From NCBI GenBank assembly GCA_029556615.1, contig JAKQDD010000012.1, positions 53,615 through 117,614 on the forward strand: a stretch of 64,000 nt of DNA, given 5' to 3'. The translations under genes were made by a program, and so were the position numbers. Below are positions 27,355 to 37,986 of this stretch, one piece after another (position 1 is the first letter of the stretch; each line of letters starts with the position of its first letter). The notes beneath the pieces are model-generated. The model ran no database searches. It saw nothing but the letters and a program-made list of their open reading frames with translations, and was not told where the DNA came from. This stretch comes from Verrucomicrobiota bacterium. Lineage in GTDB: Bacteria; Verrucomicrobiota; Verrucomicrobiia; Limisphaerales; J093.

Positions 27355-28488
27355 TTACAGGTCGGCCATGGTCTTCAGCGGCACATCGCGGGATGGCGGG
27401 TCAACGAGAACCGGGAACTGGGCGGTGTCGCAGCAGTAGCCTTCGTTGGGAACGAGGGGCCAGACGATGGGGGCGAGGCAGAGGACGGCGGCTTTGAAGC
27501 CCTGGACGGTGGCGCCGAGGTTGCCGGTGTGCGCGGAGTTGTCCGCTTCGTTTTCGATGACGAAGGGGTTGTTGAATCCGCGTTGCATGAGGGTTTCGAG
27601 GAACGCGCGCCAGTCCATGCTGTCGTTGCCGCCGAAGCCGGGGAGCATGGGTTCGTAATGATGGCGATCCCACTCGTGGGCGGGGATGGGGACGCCGGCG
27701 TGTTGGGCGAGGTCGGGGCGGACCGCTTGCATGGGGTAGAGAGCGCCCCAGTGGGTGCGGCCTGCTCCGGCCCGGTTGCGGGTGCCCTTGATGTGCACCC
27801 GGTGGATGCGGTTCATGTCGGAGGCGAGGATGACGTCGCTGGGATTGATGTTCTGCCAGACGTCGTGGGAGGGGTCGTAGGTTTCACCGTGGGCCCGGCT
27901 GGGGATGAGCGCGTACATGAGCTTCCGGGCGGCCAGGCAGCCCGGGAGGTTGTTGTAGGTGGTCGGCGAGGTGGCCGGTCGCCAGCCTTCCATGGGGCAG
28001 TTCTCGTAGAGGACCGTCACGCCGAGGTCCTCGGCGTAGCGGATGATGGGGGCGAAAACACGGGTGTACTCGTCAAGGTTCCGCTCGAAACCGCGGTCGA
28101 GAGTCCCGAGGTCGTGGTTGTAGCCGACGAAGGTGCCGACGGCCACCTGGTTGCGGTCGCCGCCGCAGAGATGGGCGATCCGGATCAGCCGGAGCAGGTG
28201 GTTTTGGTTGGCCACGCGCTCTTGGGGATCGCCGCCGATGAGGTTTTCGTACGCGCCCACGGAGAACCGGATGTTCGCGGCGCGGCAGCGATCGATGAGG
28301 TGGCGGGCGGTCTCGGGGCCGAACGTCTCGTAATCGAGGTGGGTGGCCACGTGATCGCGGCGGGTGCCGTCCCTGCGGAACACGCAGAGCTCGAGTCCTT
28401 GGGCTCCAACGGCGGCGGTGGTGCGGACAAGGCCGTCGAAGTCGAGGGCCTTGAGGGCTGAGGTCATCAGCCAGATGGGGTTGTTCAT
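27355..28488 (-). CDS. Sugar phosphate isomerase/epimerase-like TIM barrel
   Basis: Cytoplasmic protein of 377 residues in the xylose isomerase-like/AP endonuclease 2 superfamily, which usually isomerises or epimerises sugars using a divalent metal. Barrel strands with likely metal-site residues are seen: LELCVFR, IRFSVGAYENLIGG, GVTVLYENCPMEGW (Glu), VILASDMNRIHRVHIKG (Asp, His) and NNPFVIENEAD (Glu near the C-terminus). ATG 28488 gives MNNPIWLMTSALKALDF, a natural start; the longer frame to 28653 runs back into the glutamate dehydrogenase gene region. No signal peptide, unlike the related protein at 60385. Substrate unknown. Confidence 0.75.
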   Translation of the reverse strand: MNNPIWLMTSALKALDFDGLVRTTAAVGAQGLELCVFRRDGTRRDHVATHLDYETFGPETARHLIDRCRAANIRFSVGAYENLIGGDPQERVANQNHLLRLIRIAHLCGGDRNQVAVGTFVGYNHDLGTLDRGFERNLDEYTRVFAPIIRYAEDLGVTVLYENCPMEGWRPATSPTTYNNLPGCLAARKLMYALIPSRAHGETYDPSHDVWQNINPSDVILASDMNRIHRVHIKGTRNRAGAGRTHWGALYPMQAVRPDLAQHAGVPIPAHEWDRHHYEPMLPGFGGNDSMDWRAFLETLMQRGFNNPFVIENEADNSAHTGNLGATVQGFKAAVLCLAPIVWPLVPNEGYCCDTAQFPVLVDPPSRDVPLKTMADL

Positions 28489-28520
28489 AGGCTGGGCCAG
28501 TATACGGCGTGGGCTGGTGG

Positions 28521-30085
<1,565 letters not shown>

Positions 30086-30177
30086 TCATCGTGCCGGTTC
30101 GGTCCGGCGGATGCGCCCACCTGCATAAATCGGGCGGACTTATAGCGGGGGCGGCTGATTTCGTCCATAAGTTTTTC

Positions 30178-30264
30178 TAGCGAGGCGCACCTCGGACCCA
30201 ACCAAGTCCGCGATCCCGTGAAGCCTCCCTGCCTTTCCGGACCCTCTCTTCCGCGCCTCGCCAG
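30178..30264 (-). repeat. Repeat B copy in the gdhA upstream gap
   Basis: TAGCGAGGCGCACCTCGGAC to CTTCCGCGCCTCGCC, complete. It sits in the 406-bp divergent gap between gdhA and the KaiC-like/ATP-grasp gene. The remainder (29903-30177) has a small hairpin CGGGTCC-CA-GGACCCG near 30003-30018 and no gene I can support. Confidence 0.85.
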
Positions 30265-30308
30265 GCCTGGGCTTTCCAGCGGAGGCGACTTGTGCCAGAA
30301 CGGGGCCC

Positions 30309-32933
30309 ATGAACGCCGACGTCCCGATCCTGAGCACCGGGCTGCCTGGGCTTGACGAGGTCCTCAACGGGCTGCGTCCGGGAGACAATGTGGTCTGGCA
30401 GGTTGACGACCTTGGGGACTATCGGCCGGTGATTGGGCCGCTGGTTGGCGAGGCTGGGCGGCTGGGGCGGCCGCTGGTCTACTTTCATTTTGCCCGGCAC
30501 GAGCCGCTGCTGGACGCATCGAGCGGCGCCCGGGTCCACGCTTTGGATCCGCAGGAGGGGTTTGATCGGTTCCTGACCCGGATCCTCGATCTCATCGAGG
30601 AGGCGGGGCGGGGTGCGTACTACGTGTTCGACAACCTGTCCGATCTGGCGGCCGACTGGTTCAGCGACCGGATGTTGGGGAGCTTTTTCCGGATCGCGTG
30701 CCCCTATTTGTACGAGCTGGACACGGTCGCCTATTTCGCGCTGCAGAAGCACGCGCACTCGGTCCATGCCACCCAGTCGATTTTCGACACGGCCCAGGTG
30801 ATCATCGATGTCTACCGGCAGCATGACCAGCGGTACATCCATCCGCTGAAAGTGTGGGAGCGGCACACGCCGACGATGTACACGCTCCACCAATGGGACG
30901 GGGATGTGTTCCGGCCGGTGACCCGCAGCGCGACGATCACGGACATCCTGGCGAGCATGCCCAAGCCGTGGCTCGAGTTCACGATTCGCCGGCCGGGGCT
31001 CTGGGCGCGGGCCTTCCGGGAAGCGCAGCAGGCGATGCCGGAGCCGGGCGCGCCCCGGCCGCCGACGCGGGAATCGGAGGCGTTGTTCGAGCGGCTGATG
31101 GCGATGGTGGCGAGCCGGGACGCACGGTTTCAGAAGCTGGTGCGGCGGCATTTCAGCCTCGAGGACCTCGTGCAGATCATGCAGCGGATGGTGGGGACGG
31201 GGCTGATCGGGGGGAAGTCGCTCGGGATGCTGCTGGCGCGGGCGATTCTGCGGGGCGCCTCGCCGCGATGGCCGCAGGTTCTCGAGAGCCACGACTCGTT
31301 TTATGTGGGCTCGGACGTGTTCTACACCTACCTGGTTCGGAACGGCTGCTGGTGGCTCCGCCGCCGCCATCGGGATTTCGATGTCTGTCTCGAGCGGGCG
31401 GCCCAGGCGCGGGAGCGGATCCTGGCCGGGACATTTCCGGAGGATGTGCTGCATCAGTTCACCGAGATGCTCGATTACTTCGGGCAGTCGCCGTTGATCG
31501 TCCGGTCGAGCAGCCTGCTCGAGGACAACTACGGCAACGCCTTCTCGGGGAAGTACGAGAGCGTGTTTTGTGTGAACCAGGGGACGCGCCAGGAGCGGCT
31601 CGCCGCGCTCCTCAACGCCGTGCGCACGGTGTACGCCAGCGACCTGAGCGAGGAGAGCCTCCGGTACCGGCATCACCATGGCCTGCTCGATCGGGACGAG
31701 CAGATGGCCCTTCTGATCCAGCGGGTGTCGGGTGAATTGCACGGGGGGCTGTTTTTCCCGCACGTTGCCGGGGTGGGATTCTCCTTCAACCCGTTTGTCT
31801 GGCACGAGGACATCCAGGCCGAGGCCGGGCTGCTCCGGCTGGTGTTTGGGCTCGGAACGCGGGCGGTGGACCGGGCCGATGACGACTACACGCGGCTGGT
31901 GGCGCTGAACGCGCCCTTGAAATGCCCGGAAAGCCGCGCCGATCACCAGCGCGAGTTCACCCAGCGCCGGGTCGATGTCCTCGACACCCGCGCGAACGCG
32001 CTGTTGAGCCGCGACTTCGAGGAGGTGGCGCGCCTGTGTCCCGGCCCGATGCTCGCCTGGTTCGGACGCTGGGAGGACGGCCGGCTCAGCGACCCGCGCC
32101 CGATGGCGCCGACGGCGGAGTTCCGGGGGTATCTGGATTTCGACCGTCTGTTTTCGGAGACCGACTTTGTGCCGACGATGCGCGTTTTGTGCCGGACGCT
32201 GCAGGAGGCGTATGACTGTCCGGTGGACATCGAGTTCACGGCGAACTTCAACCCCCAGGGCGGGTTCCGCATCAATCTCCTCCAGTGCCGGCCCTTCCAG
32301 GTCCGGATCGGCGGCGAGGCCGGCCGCGTCAAGGTGCCGGAGATCCTCGAGCCTGCCCGGCTCGTGCTTCGCACCCGGGGGCCGATCGTCGGGCACGGCG
32401 TGGCGACGGCCATCGACCGGGTGCTCTACGTGAAGCCTTCGGCTTACAGCCAGTTGGGGATGAGCCGGCGCTACTCGGTGGCGCGGGCTGTCGGCCGTCT
32501 CACGCACCTCGGCGATCCGCAGGAACGGCCGGTGATCCTGATCCTGGGCCCAGGGCGGTGGGGGACCACGATGCCCGCCTTGGGCGTGCCGGTGTCGTTC
32601 GCGGAGATCAACACCGTCTCGGTGATCTGCGAGCTCGCGGTCATGCACGAGAATCTCACCCCGGAAGTCTCGCTCGGAACGCATTTCTTCAACGACCTGG
32701 TCGAGATGGACATGCTCTACCTGGCGCTCTCCCCGGGCCGTCCGGGGCACGAATTCCACGAGGCATCGCTTCTGGCGCGGCCCAACCGGCTGGCCGACCT
32801 TCTGCCCTCGGCGGCGGGGCTGGCCGACGTGATCCACGTGGTGGACGCCGGGGCGGAGCCGGCGGGCGGTTCGTTGCTCCTGAACGTGGATCCCCTTCGC
32901 CAGACGGGTGTCTGTTATTGGACGGGAGCGTGA
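30309..32933 (+). CDS. Degenerate KaiC-like domain fused to PEP synthase-type ATP-grasp domain
   Basis: Cytoplasmic protein of 874 residues joining two folds. Residues 1-260 open like KaiC/RadA ATPases (ILSTGLPGLDEVLNGLRPGD), but the P-loop GxxxxGK[T/S] is absent, replaced by RPGDNVVWQVDD, so it probably no longer hydrolyses ATP. Residues about 290-720 resemble the N-terminal ATP-grasp domain of pyruvate phosphate dikinase/PEP synthase: GTGLIGGKSLGMLLARAI, PLIVRSSSLLEDNYGNAFSG, and VDIEFTANFNPQGGFR with LLQCRPF. The phosphohistidine domain and the PEP/pyruvate barrel are missing. It may be a regulatory or transfer protein using ATP, not a complete PEP synthase. It is a single gene between gdhA and a convergent epimerase gene. 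Confidence 0.7.
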   Translation: MNADVPILSTGLPGLDEVLNGLRPGDNVVWQVDDLGDYRPVIGPLVGEAGRLGRPLVYFHFARHEPLLDASSGARVHALDPQEGFDRFLTRILDLIEEAGRGAYYVFDNLSDLAADWFSDRMLGSFFRIACPYLYELDTVAYFALQKHAHSVHATQSIFDTAQVIIDVYRQHDQRYIHPLKVWERHTPTMYTLHQWDGDVFRPVTRSATITDILASMPKPWLEFTIRRPGLWARAFREAQQAMPEPGAPRPPTRESEALFERLMAMVASRDARFQKLVRRHFSLEDLVQIMQRMVGTGLIGGKSLGMLLARAILRGASPRWPQVLESHDSFYVGSDVFYTYLVRNGCWWLRRRHRDFDVCLERAAQARERILAGTFPEDVLHQFTEMLDYFGQSPLIVRSSSLLEDNYGNAFSGKYESVFCVNQGTRQERLAALLNAVRTVYASDLSEESLRYRHHHGLLDRDEQMALLIQRVSGELHGGLFFPHVAGVGFSFNPFVWHEDIQAEAGLLRLVFGLGTRAVDRADDDYTRLVALNAPLKCPESRADHQREFTQRRVDVLDTRANALLSRDFEEVARLCPGPMLAWFGRWEDGRLSDPRPMAPTAEFRGYLDFDRLFSETDFVPTMRVLCRTLQEAYDCPVDIEFTANFNPQGGFRINLLQCRPFQVRIGGEAGRVKVPEILEPARLVLRTRGPIVGHGVATAIDRVLYVKPSAYSQLGMSRRYSVARAVGRLTHLGDPQERPVILILGPGRWGTTMPALGVPVSFAEINTVSVICELAVMHENLTPEVSLGTHFFNDLVEMDMLYLALSPGRPGHEFHEASLLARPNRLADLLPSAAGLADVIHVVDAGAEPAGGSLLLNVDPLRQTGVCYWTGA

Positions 32934-32994
32934 AGGCGGGGTGGCCCCGGAGGGTCGCCGACCATCAGCCGCTGGACGGCAACGCGTAAGCGCC

Positions 32995-33882
32995 TCAGAC
33001 CACGTGGCGAAAGGCCGAATCCAGGTCGGGATCGAGAAACGCGAAACCGGCCTCGAGGAGTCGTGTCGGACGCACCCGGGCGCTGGCCAGGAGCACCTCC
33101 CGGCCCATTTCGCCCAGGGCGATGCGCAGGGCGAACGCTGGCACGGGCAGGAGCGCCGGGCGGCGCAGGGCTCGTGACAAGGCCGCGGTGAACAGGGCGT
33201 TGGTGGCGGTCCCGGGCGCCACGGCGTTGACGGCGCCGCTGAACTGACTCTCTTCGAGACAGCGCTCGATGGCGCCCAGCAAGTCCTCGAGAGTGATCCA
33301 GCTCCAATACTGGCGGCCGCTGCCGATGCGCCCGCCGAGCCCCCACCGAAACACAGGAAGCATCCGCGCCAACGCGCCGCCGTCCCGCGCCAGGACGATT
33401 CCCAGACGCAAGCACACAACTCGAATTCCACGATCGCGAGCCGGTGCGGTCGCCGACTCCCACGCCTGGCAGAGCTCCGGCAGGAAACCCCGGCCGGGAG
33501 CGCTCTGCTCGTCGAGGACCTCGTCCCCCCGGTCGCCGTAGAAGCCCGTGGCGGATGCCGCCACCAGGACCCGCGGTGGGCAAGCGAGTGCGGCCAGGGC
33601 CTCGCTGAGGCGGCGGGTGGCATCGATGCGGCTGGACCCGATGCGCGACTTCGCCGACGGCGTCCAGCGTTGCGCGATGGTCTCTCCGGCCAGGTGAATC
33701 ACGGCGTCCAGCGGGCCTGCCGGTTCGAGATCGACGCGCCCGCGCTCAGGATCCCAGGTGGGCTCGCCGCTCCTGGGCGCCGGCGCGCGGCGCAGCGGCA
33801 CGACGCGGTGTCTTCGCCCTTCGAGGCGGGCGGCGAGCGCCCGTCCAATAAGGCCTGTGGCTCCAGTGATGAGGATGTTCAT
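32995..33882 (-). CDS. TIGR01777-family NAD-dependent epimerase/dehydratase-like protein
   Basis: Short-chain dehydrogenase-fold protein of 295 residues, full length for the family (YfcH/SulA-type). It begins with the nucleotide motif ITGATGLIGRALAARL, then AVIHLAGETIAQRWTPSAK and VLVAASATGFYGDRGDEVLDE. The segment YWSWITLEDLLGAIERCL and the C-terminal block from PVPAFALRIALGEMG to LLASARVRPTRL are diagnostic for TIGR01777. Function is not established even in model species. Separate unit; its 3' end faces the ATP-grasp gene 61 bp away. Confidence 0.9.
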   Translation of the reverse strand: MNILITGATGLIGRALAARLEGRRHRVVPLRRAPAPRSGEPTWDPERGRVDLEPAGPLDAVIHLAGETIAQRWTPSAKSRIGSSRIDATRRLSEALAALACPPRVLVAASATGFYGDRGDEVLDEQSAPGRGFLPELCQAWESATAPARDRGIRVVCLRLGIVLARDGGALARMLPVFRWGLGGRIGSGRQYWSWITLEDLLGAIERCLEESQFSGAVNAVAPGTATNALFTAALSRALRRPALLPVPAFALRIALGEMGREVLLASARVRPTRLLEAGFAFLDPDLDSAFRHVV

Positions 33883-34094
33883 GTGCGATCCCGAGCGTCG
33901 TGGGTGTGCCGGTCTGCCAGCGGCTCAACCATGGCGCGTTGGCGGCGGTTGGCGAGCCGAAAGAGGCGCACGCGCCCCCCCCGAATCCGGAGGTTGGACT
34001 TTGGGAGCCGGCGGCCGCCCACGGCGGCGCGCCGCGGGGGCGAGGGAAGCGGACGGCCGCAGGCTGCTCCTGTCAACATTCGACGCGGTACTGT

Positions 34095-34127
34095 TTGACA
34101 TGAGAATATATCATGATAGGATAGAAT
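34095..34127 (+). promoter_or_regulatory. Sigma70-like promoter in an AT-rich patch
   Basis: TTGACA (34095-34100) with TAGGAT (34117-34122) at 16-bp spacing; TAGAAT (34122-34127) is an alternative -10 at an unfavourable spacing. It is embedded in an AT-rich stretch (about 34090-34160) that stands out in this GC-rich sequence. It would drive the CARDB-like gene and perhaps the hydrogenase operon behind it. Confidence 0.6.
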
Positions 34128-34146
34128 GATGGGATATATAGATTCT

Positions 34147-35355
34147 ATGAATACACAATACCGAGGTTCAGTTGTTAGCCGGGTGTCGGCAGCGGTGGCG
34201 GTGGGTTTGGGTCTGGCGGCGGGGTTCGCCGCAATTCAGGCCGGGGTGAATCCGCAAGTTCCCTTCTACGGGTGGGGATCGATCACTGCGACGCCGGCGT
34301 ATCCGATTGTGGGTGAGAACACCCACATCCAAGTGGTGGTGGGCAACACGGGGGACGAGCCGGCCTCGAACGTGCAGGTTCAGGTCTCCTTCAACGATTG
34401 GGGGGTTACCTTCTCCGGGTGGCAGTCGATCGGAACCGTCATCATCCCGTCGATTCCCGCCGGGGGGACGGCGACGGCGGAGTTTGACCATGTTTTTCAG
34501 AACCAGGCGCACACCTGTCTCGAGGCGCTGATTGTGGGGGCGAATCAGAACGACGATCTCAACGATGACCGAGGCCAGATCAACCTGGAGGTCATCCACG
34601 CGGGAGATTCGTTTACGTATGACGTGCCGGTCCGGAACGACGGCGACGCGCCGCTGGACCTGTTGGTGCTGGGGCGCTGCCAGATCAAGGACGCCGGGGG
34701 CGTGGTGGACGGGGCGCACCCCTGCAAGGAGGTTGTCGAGGTGGTCCATCTGGAGCCGGGTGAAGAGGTGCTGGTACCGATCGAGGTGGACTTGTCGGGT
34801 CTTCTCCCGGGACAGGCGATCGGGTTCATCGTGGAAGCCTTTGACCTGGGCGCGCCGGATCCCTGGGCGCCGGCGAACCGGAACCACGTGGAGTTGGTCA
34901 TCGTTCGTGAGACGGCGCGGAACCTGAAACAGGATGCGCAGGCGATTCTGACGGCGCTGGCGCCGCAGACGGGGGATCGGGCCCTGCGCAACCGCCTTGA
35001 AGCGGCGGCGAAGCACGTTCAGAAGGCGCTGCAGCCCAAGGGTTGGGCCGATGACAGCCGCCTTGTCCGGGCAGGGGGCGCGGCGGTGGTCGCCCAGGAA
35101 CTGGCCGCCATACGCCAAGTGCAGGGGTTACTCGAATCCCGTCTGCCCCTCGCGCTGAAGGTCCAGTTAACCGACGTTGCCCTGAAGCTGACCGACGCGG
35201 ATCGGATTCTGGCGGCGACGGCGATTCGGGATGCCGGCGGCAGCGCTGTTGCTGCGGCGCGCTTGCAGGAGGGCGACGCGGCCCGGCAGCAAGGTGACTA
35301 CGAGGGGGCGATCCTGTCCTACTTCAAGGCCTGGCAAGCGGTGCGGGGAGATTAG
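34147..35355 (+). CDS. Exported CARDB-like protein upstream of hydrogenase
   Basis: Exported protein of 402 residues. From ATG 34147 the signal peptide is VSAAVAVGLGLAAGFAAIQA. A CARDB-like beta domain (about residues 35-165: VGENTHIQVVVGNTGDEPA, then TVIIPSIPAGGTATAEFDHV) is followed by a second beta domain (about 165-255) and a helical C-terminal region (KQDAQAILTALAPQ to the end). CARDB modules are cell-adhesion or protein-interaction folds. Starts at 34126 and 34129 are in frame but lie on the likely -10 region. A hairpin follows its stop, 187 bp before the hydrogenase small subunit. Function unknown; a partner or scaffold role near the hydrogenase is inference. Confidence 0.6.
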   Translation: MNTQYRGSVVSRVSAAVAVGLGLAAGFAAIQAGVNPQVPFYGWGSITATPAYPIVGENTHIQVVVGNTGDEPASNVQVQVSFNDWGVTFSGWQSIGTVIIPSIPAGGTATAEFDHVFQNQAHTCLEALIVGANQNDDLNDDRGQINLEVIHAGDSFTYDVPVRNDGDAPLDLLVLGRCQIKDAGGVVDGAHPCKEVVEVVHLEPGEEVLVPIEVDLSGLLPGQAIGFIVEAFDLGAPDPWAPANRNHVELVIVRETARNLKQDAQAILTALAPQTGDRALRNRLEAAAKHVQKALQPKGWADDSRLVRAGGAAVVAQELAAIRQVQGLLESRLPLALKVQLTDVALKLTDADRILAATAIRDAGGSAVAAARLQEGDAARQQGDYEGAILSYFKAWQAVRGD

Positions 35356-35369
35356 ACGAAGGAGTCAAG

Positions 35370-35398
35370 GGCTCCCTGGCATGGACTGCCGGGGAGCC
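35370..35398 (+). terminator. Hairpin between CARDB-like gene and hydrogenase operon
   Basis: GGCTCCCTGGCA and TGCCGGGGAGCC form a 12-bp stem (one G-T pair) around TGGAC. No T-run follows, so it may attenuate rather than stop transcription or stabilise the upstream mRNA end. Confidence 0.55.
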
Positions 35399-35541
35399 TC
35401 TCGCGCTGTTGGGCGATTTGTCCTGGTCATCGGCCGACTCTTGACTACTCTGCGCGCCGGATGCACGAGGCCACGACGCCGCGGAGGTGTCCGGGAGGTG
35501 TGCCTGTGGCAGGATCGGGTTCGAAGCCGGTTGAGGTGATT

Positions 35542-36510
35542 ATGTCCGTCTCACGTCGGAGTTTTTTGAGGTGCTGCAGTCTCTCGGCGGCGGCCCTGGG
35601 TTTGGACGGGGGGACGTTGGGGCTGTTGCGCGATGCGTTGGCGAATCCATCGGCGCCCTCGGTGATCTGGCTGATTGGGAGCGCCTGTACGGGCTGTTCG
35701 ATCTCGTTCCTGAACAGGATTTCCGAAACGCCGGGGGAACCGGCGGACGTGGTGGACGTCGTAGGCAGCGCGATCAACCTGGTGTTCCACCCGACGCTGA
35801 TGGGAGCGGCGGGGGAGACGGCGGTGGCGGCGCTGCAGCGGACGGCGGAGGCAGGGAACTTCATTCTCGTGCTCGAGGGGGCGGTCCCGACCCGGTTTCG
35901 CGGTCGGCCCTGTGTGGTCTGGAGCGACCATGGGCGGGAGATGACGTTTGCGGAAGCGGTCCAGAATCTGGTGCCGAAGGCGCTGAAGACCATTTGTGTG
36001 GGCACGTGCGCCTGTTTTGGAGGGATCCCGGCCAGCGGGTCGAATCCGACCGGGGCGATGGGGGTGGGGGCCTTCACGGGCCGTCCCGTGATGAACATCA
36101 GCGGCTGTCCGGCGCAACCCGACTGGGTGGTGTGGGCGATCGTGCAACTGCTGCTCGGGCGGAGCCCGGCGTTGGATGAGGACGGCCGGCCGTTAGCGCT
36201 TTACAGCCAGAGCTTCGCCGGGACCGACGAGGTGCCGTTGATTCACGACAAATGTCCGCGGAACCCCTCGCTGACGGGCGCGGTCGAGGCGGTGCGCTTT
36301 GGGGAGCAGGGCCAATGTCTGGTGGCTCTTGGGTGTCGGGGGCCGTTCACCAAGGCGCGGTGTGAGGCAGCTTGGTGCGGGATCGGCGGCCGCCGTCTGG
36401 GGCAGCCGCATCCGGGCCATTGGTGCATTGGGGTGAACGCGCCCTGTCACGGGTGTGTCGAGAAGACCTTTCCCGGGCCCCGGTCGTTTTTCGAGCCGTA
36501 CTTCGAGTGA
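35542..36510 (+). CDS. [NiFe]-hydrogenase small subunit, Tat-exported, no membrane anchor
   Basis: Electron-transferring iron-sulfur subunit of a periplasmic [NiFe] hydrogenase, 322 residues. ATG 35542 gives the Tat signal SRRSFLRCCSLSAAAL. The proximal cluster ligands start at Cys49-x2-Cys52 (GSACTGCS), with VGTCACFGG and SGCPAQPDW. The distal set is IHDKC and CLVALGC; the medial set is the Cys of KARC plus CHGC near the C-terminus. The proximal motif is CTGC, not the CTCC of oxygen-tolerant enzymes. The protein ends FFEPYFE with no C-terminal hydrophobic helix, and no cytochrome b gene follows. A good ribosome site (GAGGTGAT) precedes it. The large subunit starts 18 bp downstream. Confidence 0.93.
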   Translation: MSVSRRSFLRCCSLSAAALGLDGGTLGLLRDALANPSAPSVIWLIGSACTGCSISFLNRISETPGEPADVVDVVGSAINLVFHPTLMGAAGETAVAALQRTAEAGNFILVLEGAVPTRFRGRPCVVWSDHGREMTFAEAVQNLVPKALKTICVGTCACFGGIPASGSNPTGAMGVGAFTGRPVMNISGCPAQPDWVVWAIVQLLLGRSPALDEDGRPLALYSQSFAGTDEVPLIHDKCPRNPSLTGAVEAVRFGEQGQCLVALGCRGPFTKARCEAAWCGIGGRRLGQPHPGHWCIGVNAPCHGCVEKTFPGPRSFFEPYFE

Positions 36511-36528
36511 CCGATTTCGGGAGGAGCC

Positions 36529-37986
36529 ATGCCAGTCATCACAGCGGTCATCGACCCCATCACCCGTATCGAGGGCCATCTCAAGGTCGAGGTCAAGGTG
36601 GACACAGTCAACGGAGTCCAGCAGGTGGTGGACGCCTACTCGGTGGGCACCCTGTTTCGCGGCTTCGAGAAGCTGCTCGAGGGCCGCGATCCGCGGGATG
36701 CAACCCTGATCACCTCGCGGATTTGCGGGGTTTGCCCGACGTCGCACGCGCATGCGGCGGCGCTGGCACTCGATCACGCCTACGGCGTCGAGGGCGACAC
36801 CGAGGCCCGGACCGCGGCGCGCCTGTTGCGGAACCTTGTACATGGGGCGTGCTTCATCGAGTCGGCGATCCTGCATTTCTATCCGCTCTCGCTGCCGGAC
36901 TTCATTCCGGGCATGCCGCTGGCCCCCTGGCTGCCGGGCTGGGATGTGGGTCGGCGACTGGATTCCGGGACGGTGTCGCGATTCACGGCGCATTTCCTGG
37001 AGGCGCTGGCCCAACGGCGGCACTGCCACGAGATGGGGGCGATCTATGGCGGCAAGCTGCCGCACACTCCGGCGTTCATCATGGGGGGCTTCACGGCGGT
37101 GGCAACGGCAGAGGACAAGGCCTTGTTCCAGCAGTATCTCGAGCCCCTGATCACGTGGATCGAGGGGACGTATGTGCCGGACGTCGAGTTGCTGGCTTCG
37201 CTTTGGGACGAGTACCAGGAGTTGGGCAAGGGGTACGGGCATTTGCTCGCTTTTGGCGTCTTCGAGCAGGACAACACAGCGGCGCCGACGCTCCTGTTGA
37301 GCCGGGGTCGGAAAGTCGGGGGTGCACCGGAGGTACTGCCGGTGGACGCGTTGAAGATCAAGGAGCAGGTTCGCCACTCCTGGTATGCGGACACGGATGG
37401 CAGCAAGCCGGTCCAGGAATCGGACACCCAACCGGTGTATCCGAAGGCGGGAGCCTATTCCTGGCTGAAGGCGCCGCGCTACGCGGGGGTGCCCTACGAA
37501 GTTGGGTCGCTGGCGCGGATGACGGTCTCCGGTGATTATCGGGGAGGCGTGTCGGTGATGGACCGGCATCTGGCGAGGGCGCGGGAAGCCTTGAAGATCG
37601 CTTTGGCGATGCGGGTCTGGCTGCGGGAGTTGCCCACAGGCCGGGGAGCGTACACGCACCGTGAGAACCCGGGTATCGCCACCTCGGACGGGCTCACCGA
37701 GGCCCCGCGAGGCGCTCTCGGCCATTGGCTGCAGGTGGCGGATGCGCGGATCGCGAAGTACCAGGTGGTGACTCCGACGTGCTGGAATCTCTCGCCGCGG
37801 GATGACGGCGGGCAGCGCGGGCCCCTCGAGCAGGCGCTGTTGAATCTGCCCGTGGCGAATGTCGACCAACCGATCGAGGTGTTGCGGGTTGTCCACTCGT
37901 TTGATCCGTGTCTCGACTGTGCCACCCACGTGACCCGCGCGGATCCCGGCGCCACGGCACTGGTCCCCCAAGGGCTGCCCACGTGA
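36529..37986 (+). CDS. [NiFe]-hydrogenase large subunit
   Basis: Catalytic subunit of 485 residues that splits or forms H2 at a Ni-Fe site. The L1 motif RICGVCPTSH (Cys66, Cys69) and L2 motif DPCLDCATH (Cys461, Cys464, His467) supply the four nickel ligands. After His467 an 18-residue tail (VTRADPGATALVPQGLPT) remains, the peptide normally removed by a maturation endopeptidase, which is the next gene. The usual L2 reads DPCLACAVH, so Asp463 is a small departure. A ribosome site (GGGAGG) lies 8 bp before ATG 36529. It has no signal and presumably rides out with the Tat-bearing small subunit. The Hyp assembly genes are not in this window. Confidence 0.95.
   Translation: MPVITAVIDPITRIEGHLKVEVKVDTVNGVQQVVDAYSVGTLFRGFEKLLEGRDPRDATLITSRICGVCPTSHAHAAALALDHAYGVEGDTEARTAARLLRNLVHGACFIESAILHFYPLSLPDFIPGMPLAPWLPGWDVGRRLDSGTVSRFTAHFLEALAQRRHCHEMGAIYGGKLPHTPAFIMGGFTAVATAEDKALFQQYLEPLITWIEGTYVPDVELLASLWDEYQELGKGYGHLLAFGVFEQDNTAAPTLLLSRGRKVGGAPEVLPVDALKIKEQVRHSWYADTDGSKPVQESDTQPVYPKAGAYSWLKAPRYAGVPYEVGSLARMTVSGDYRGGVSVMDRHLARAREALKIALAMRVWLRELPTGRGAYTHRENPGIATSDGLTEAPRGALGHWLQVADARIAKYQVVTPTCWNLSPRDDGGQRGPLEQALLNLPVANVDQPIEVLRVVHSFDPCLDCATHVTRADPGATALVPQGLPT

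Noticed and set aside
30177..33623. 1148-residue minus-strand frame
   Set aside because: Shadow of the ATP-grasp fusion and TIGR01777 genes; low-complexity Arg/Pro composition and no recognisable domain.
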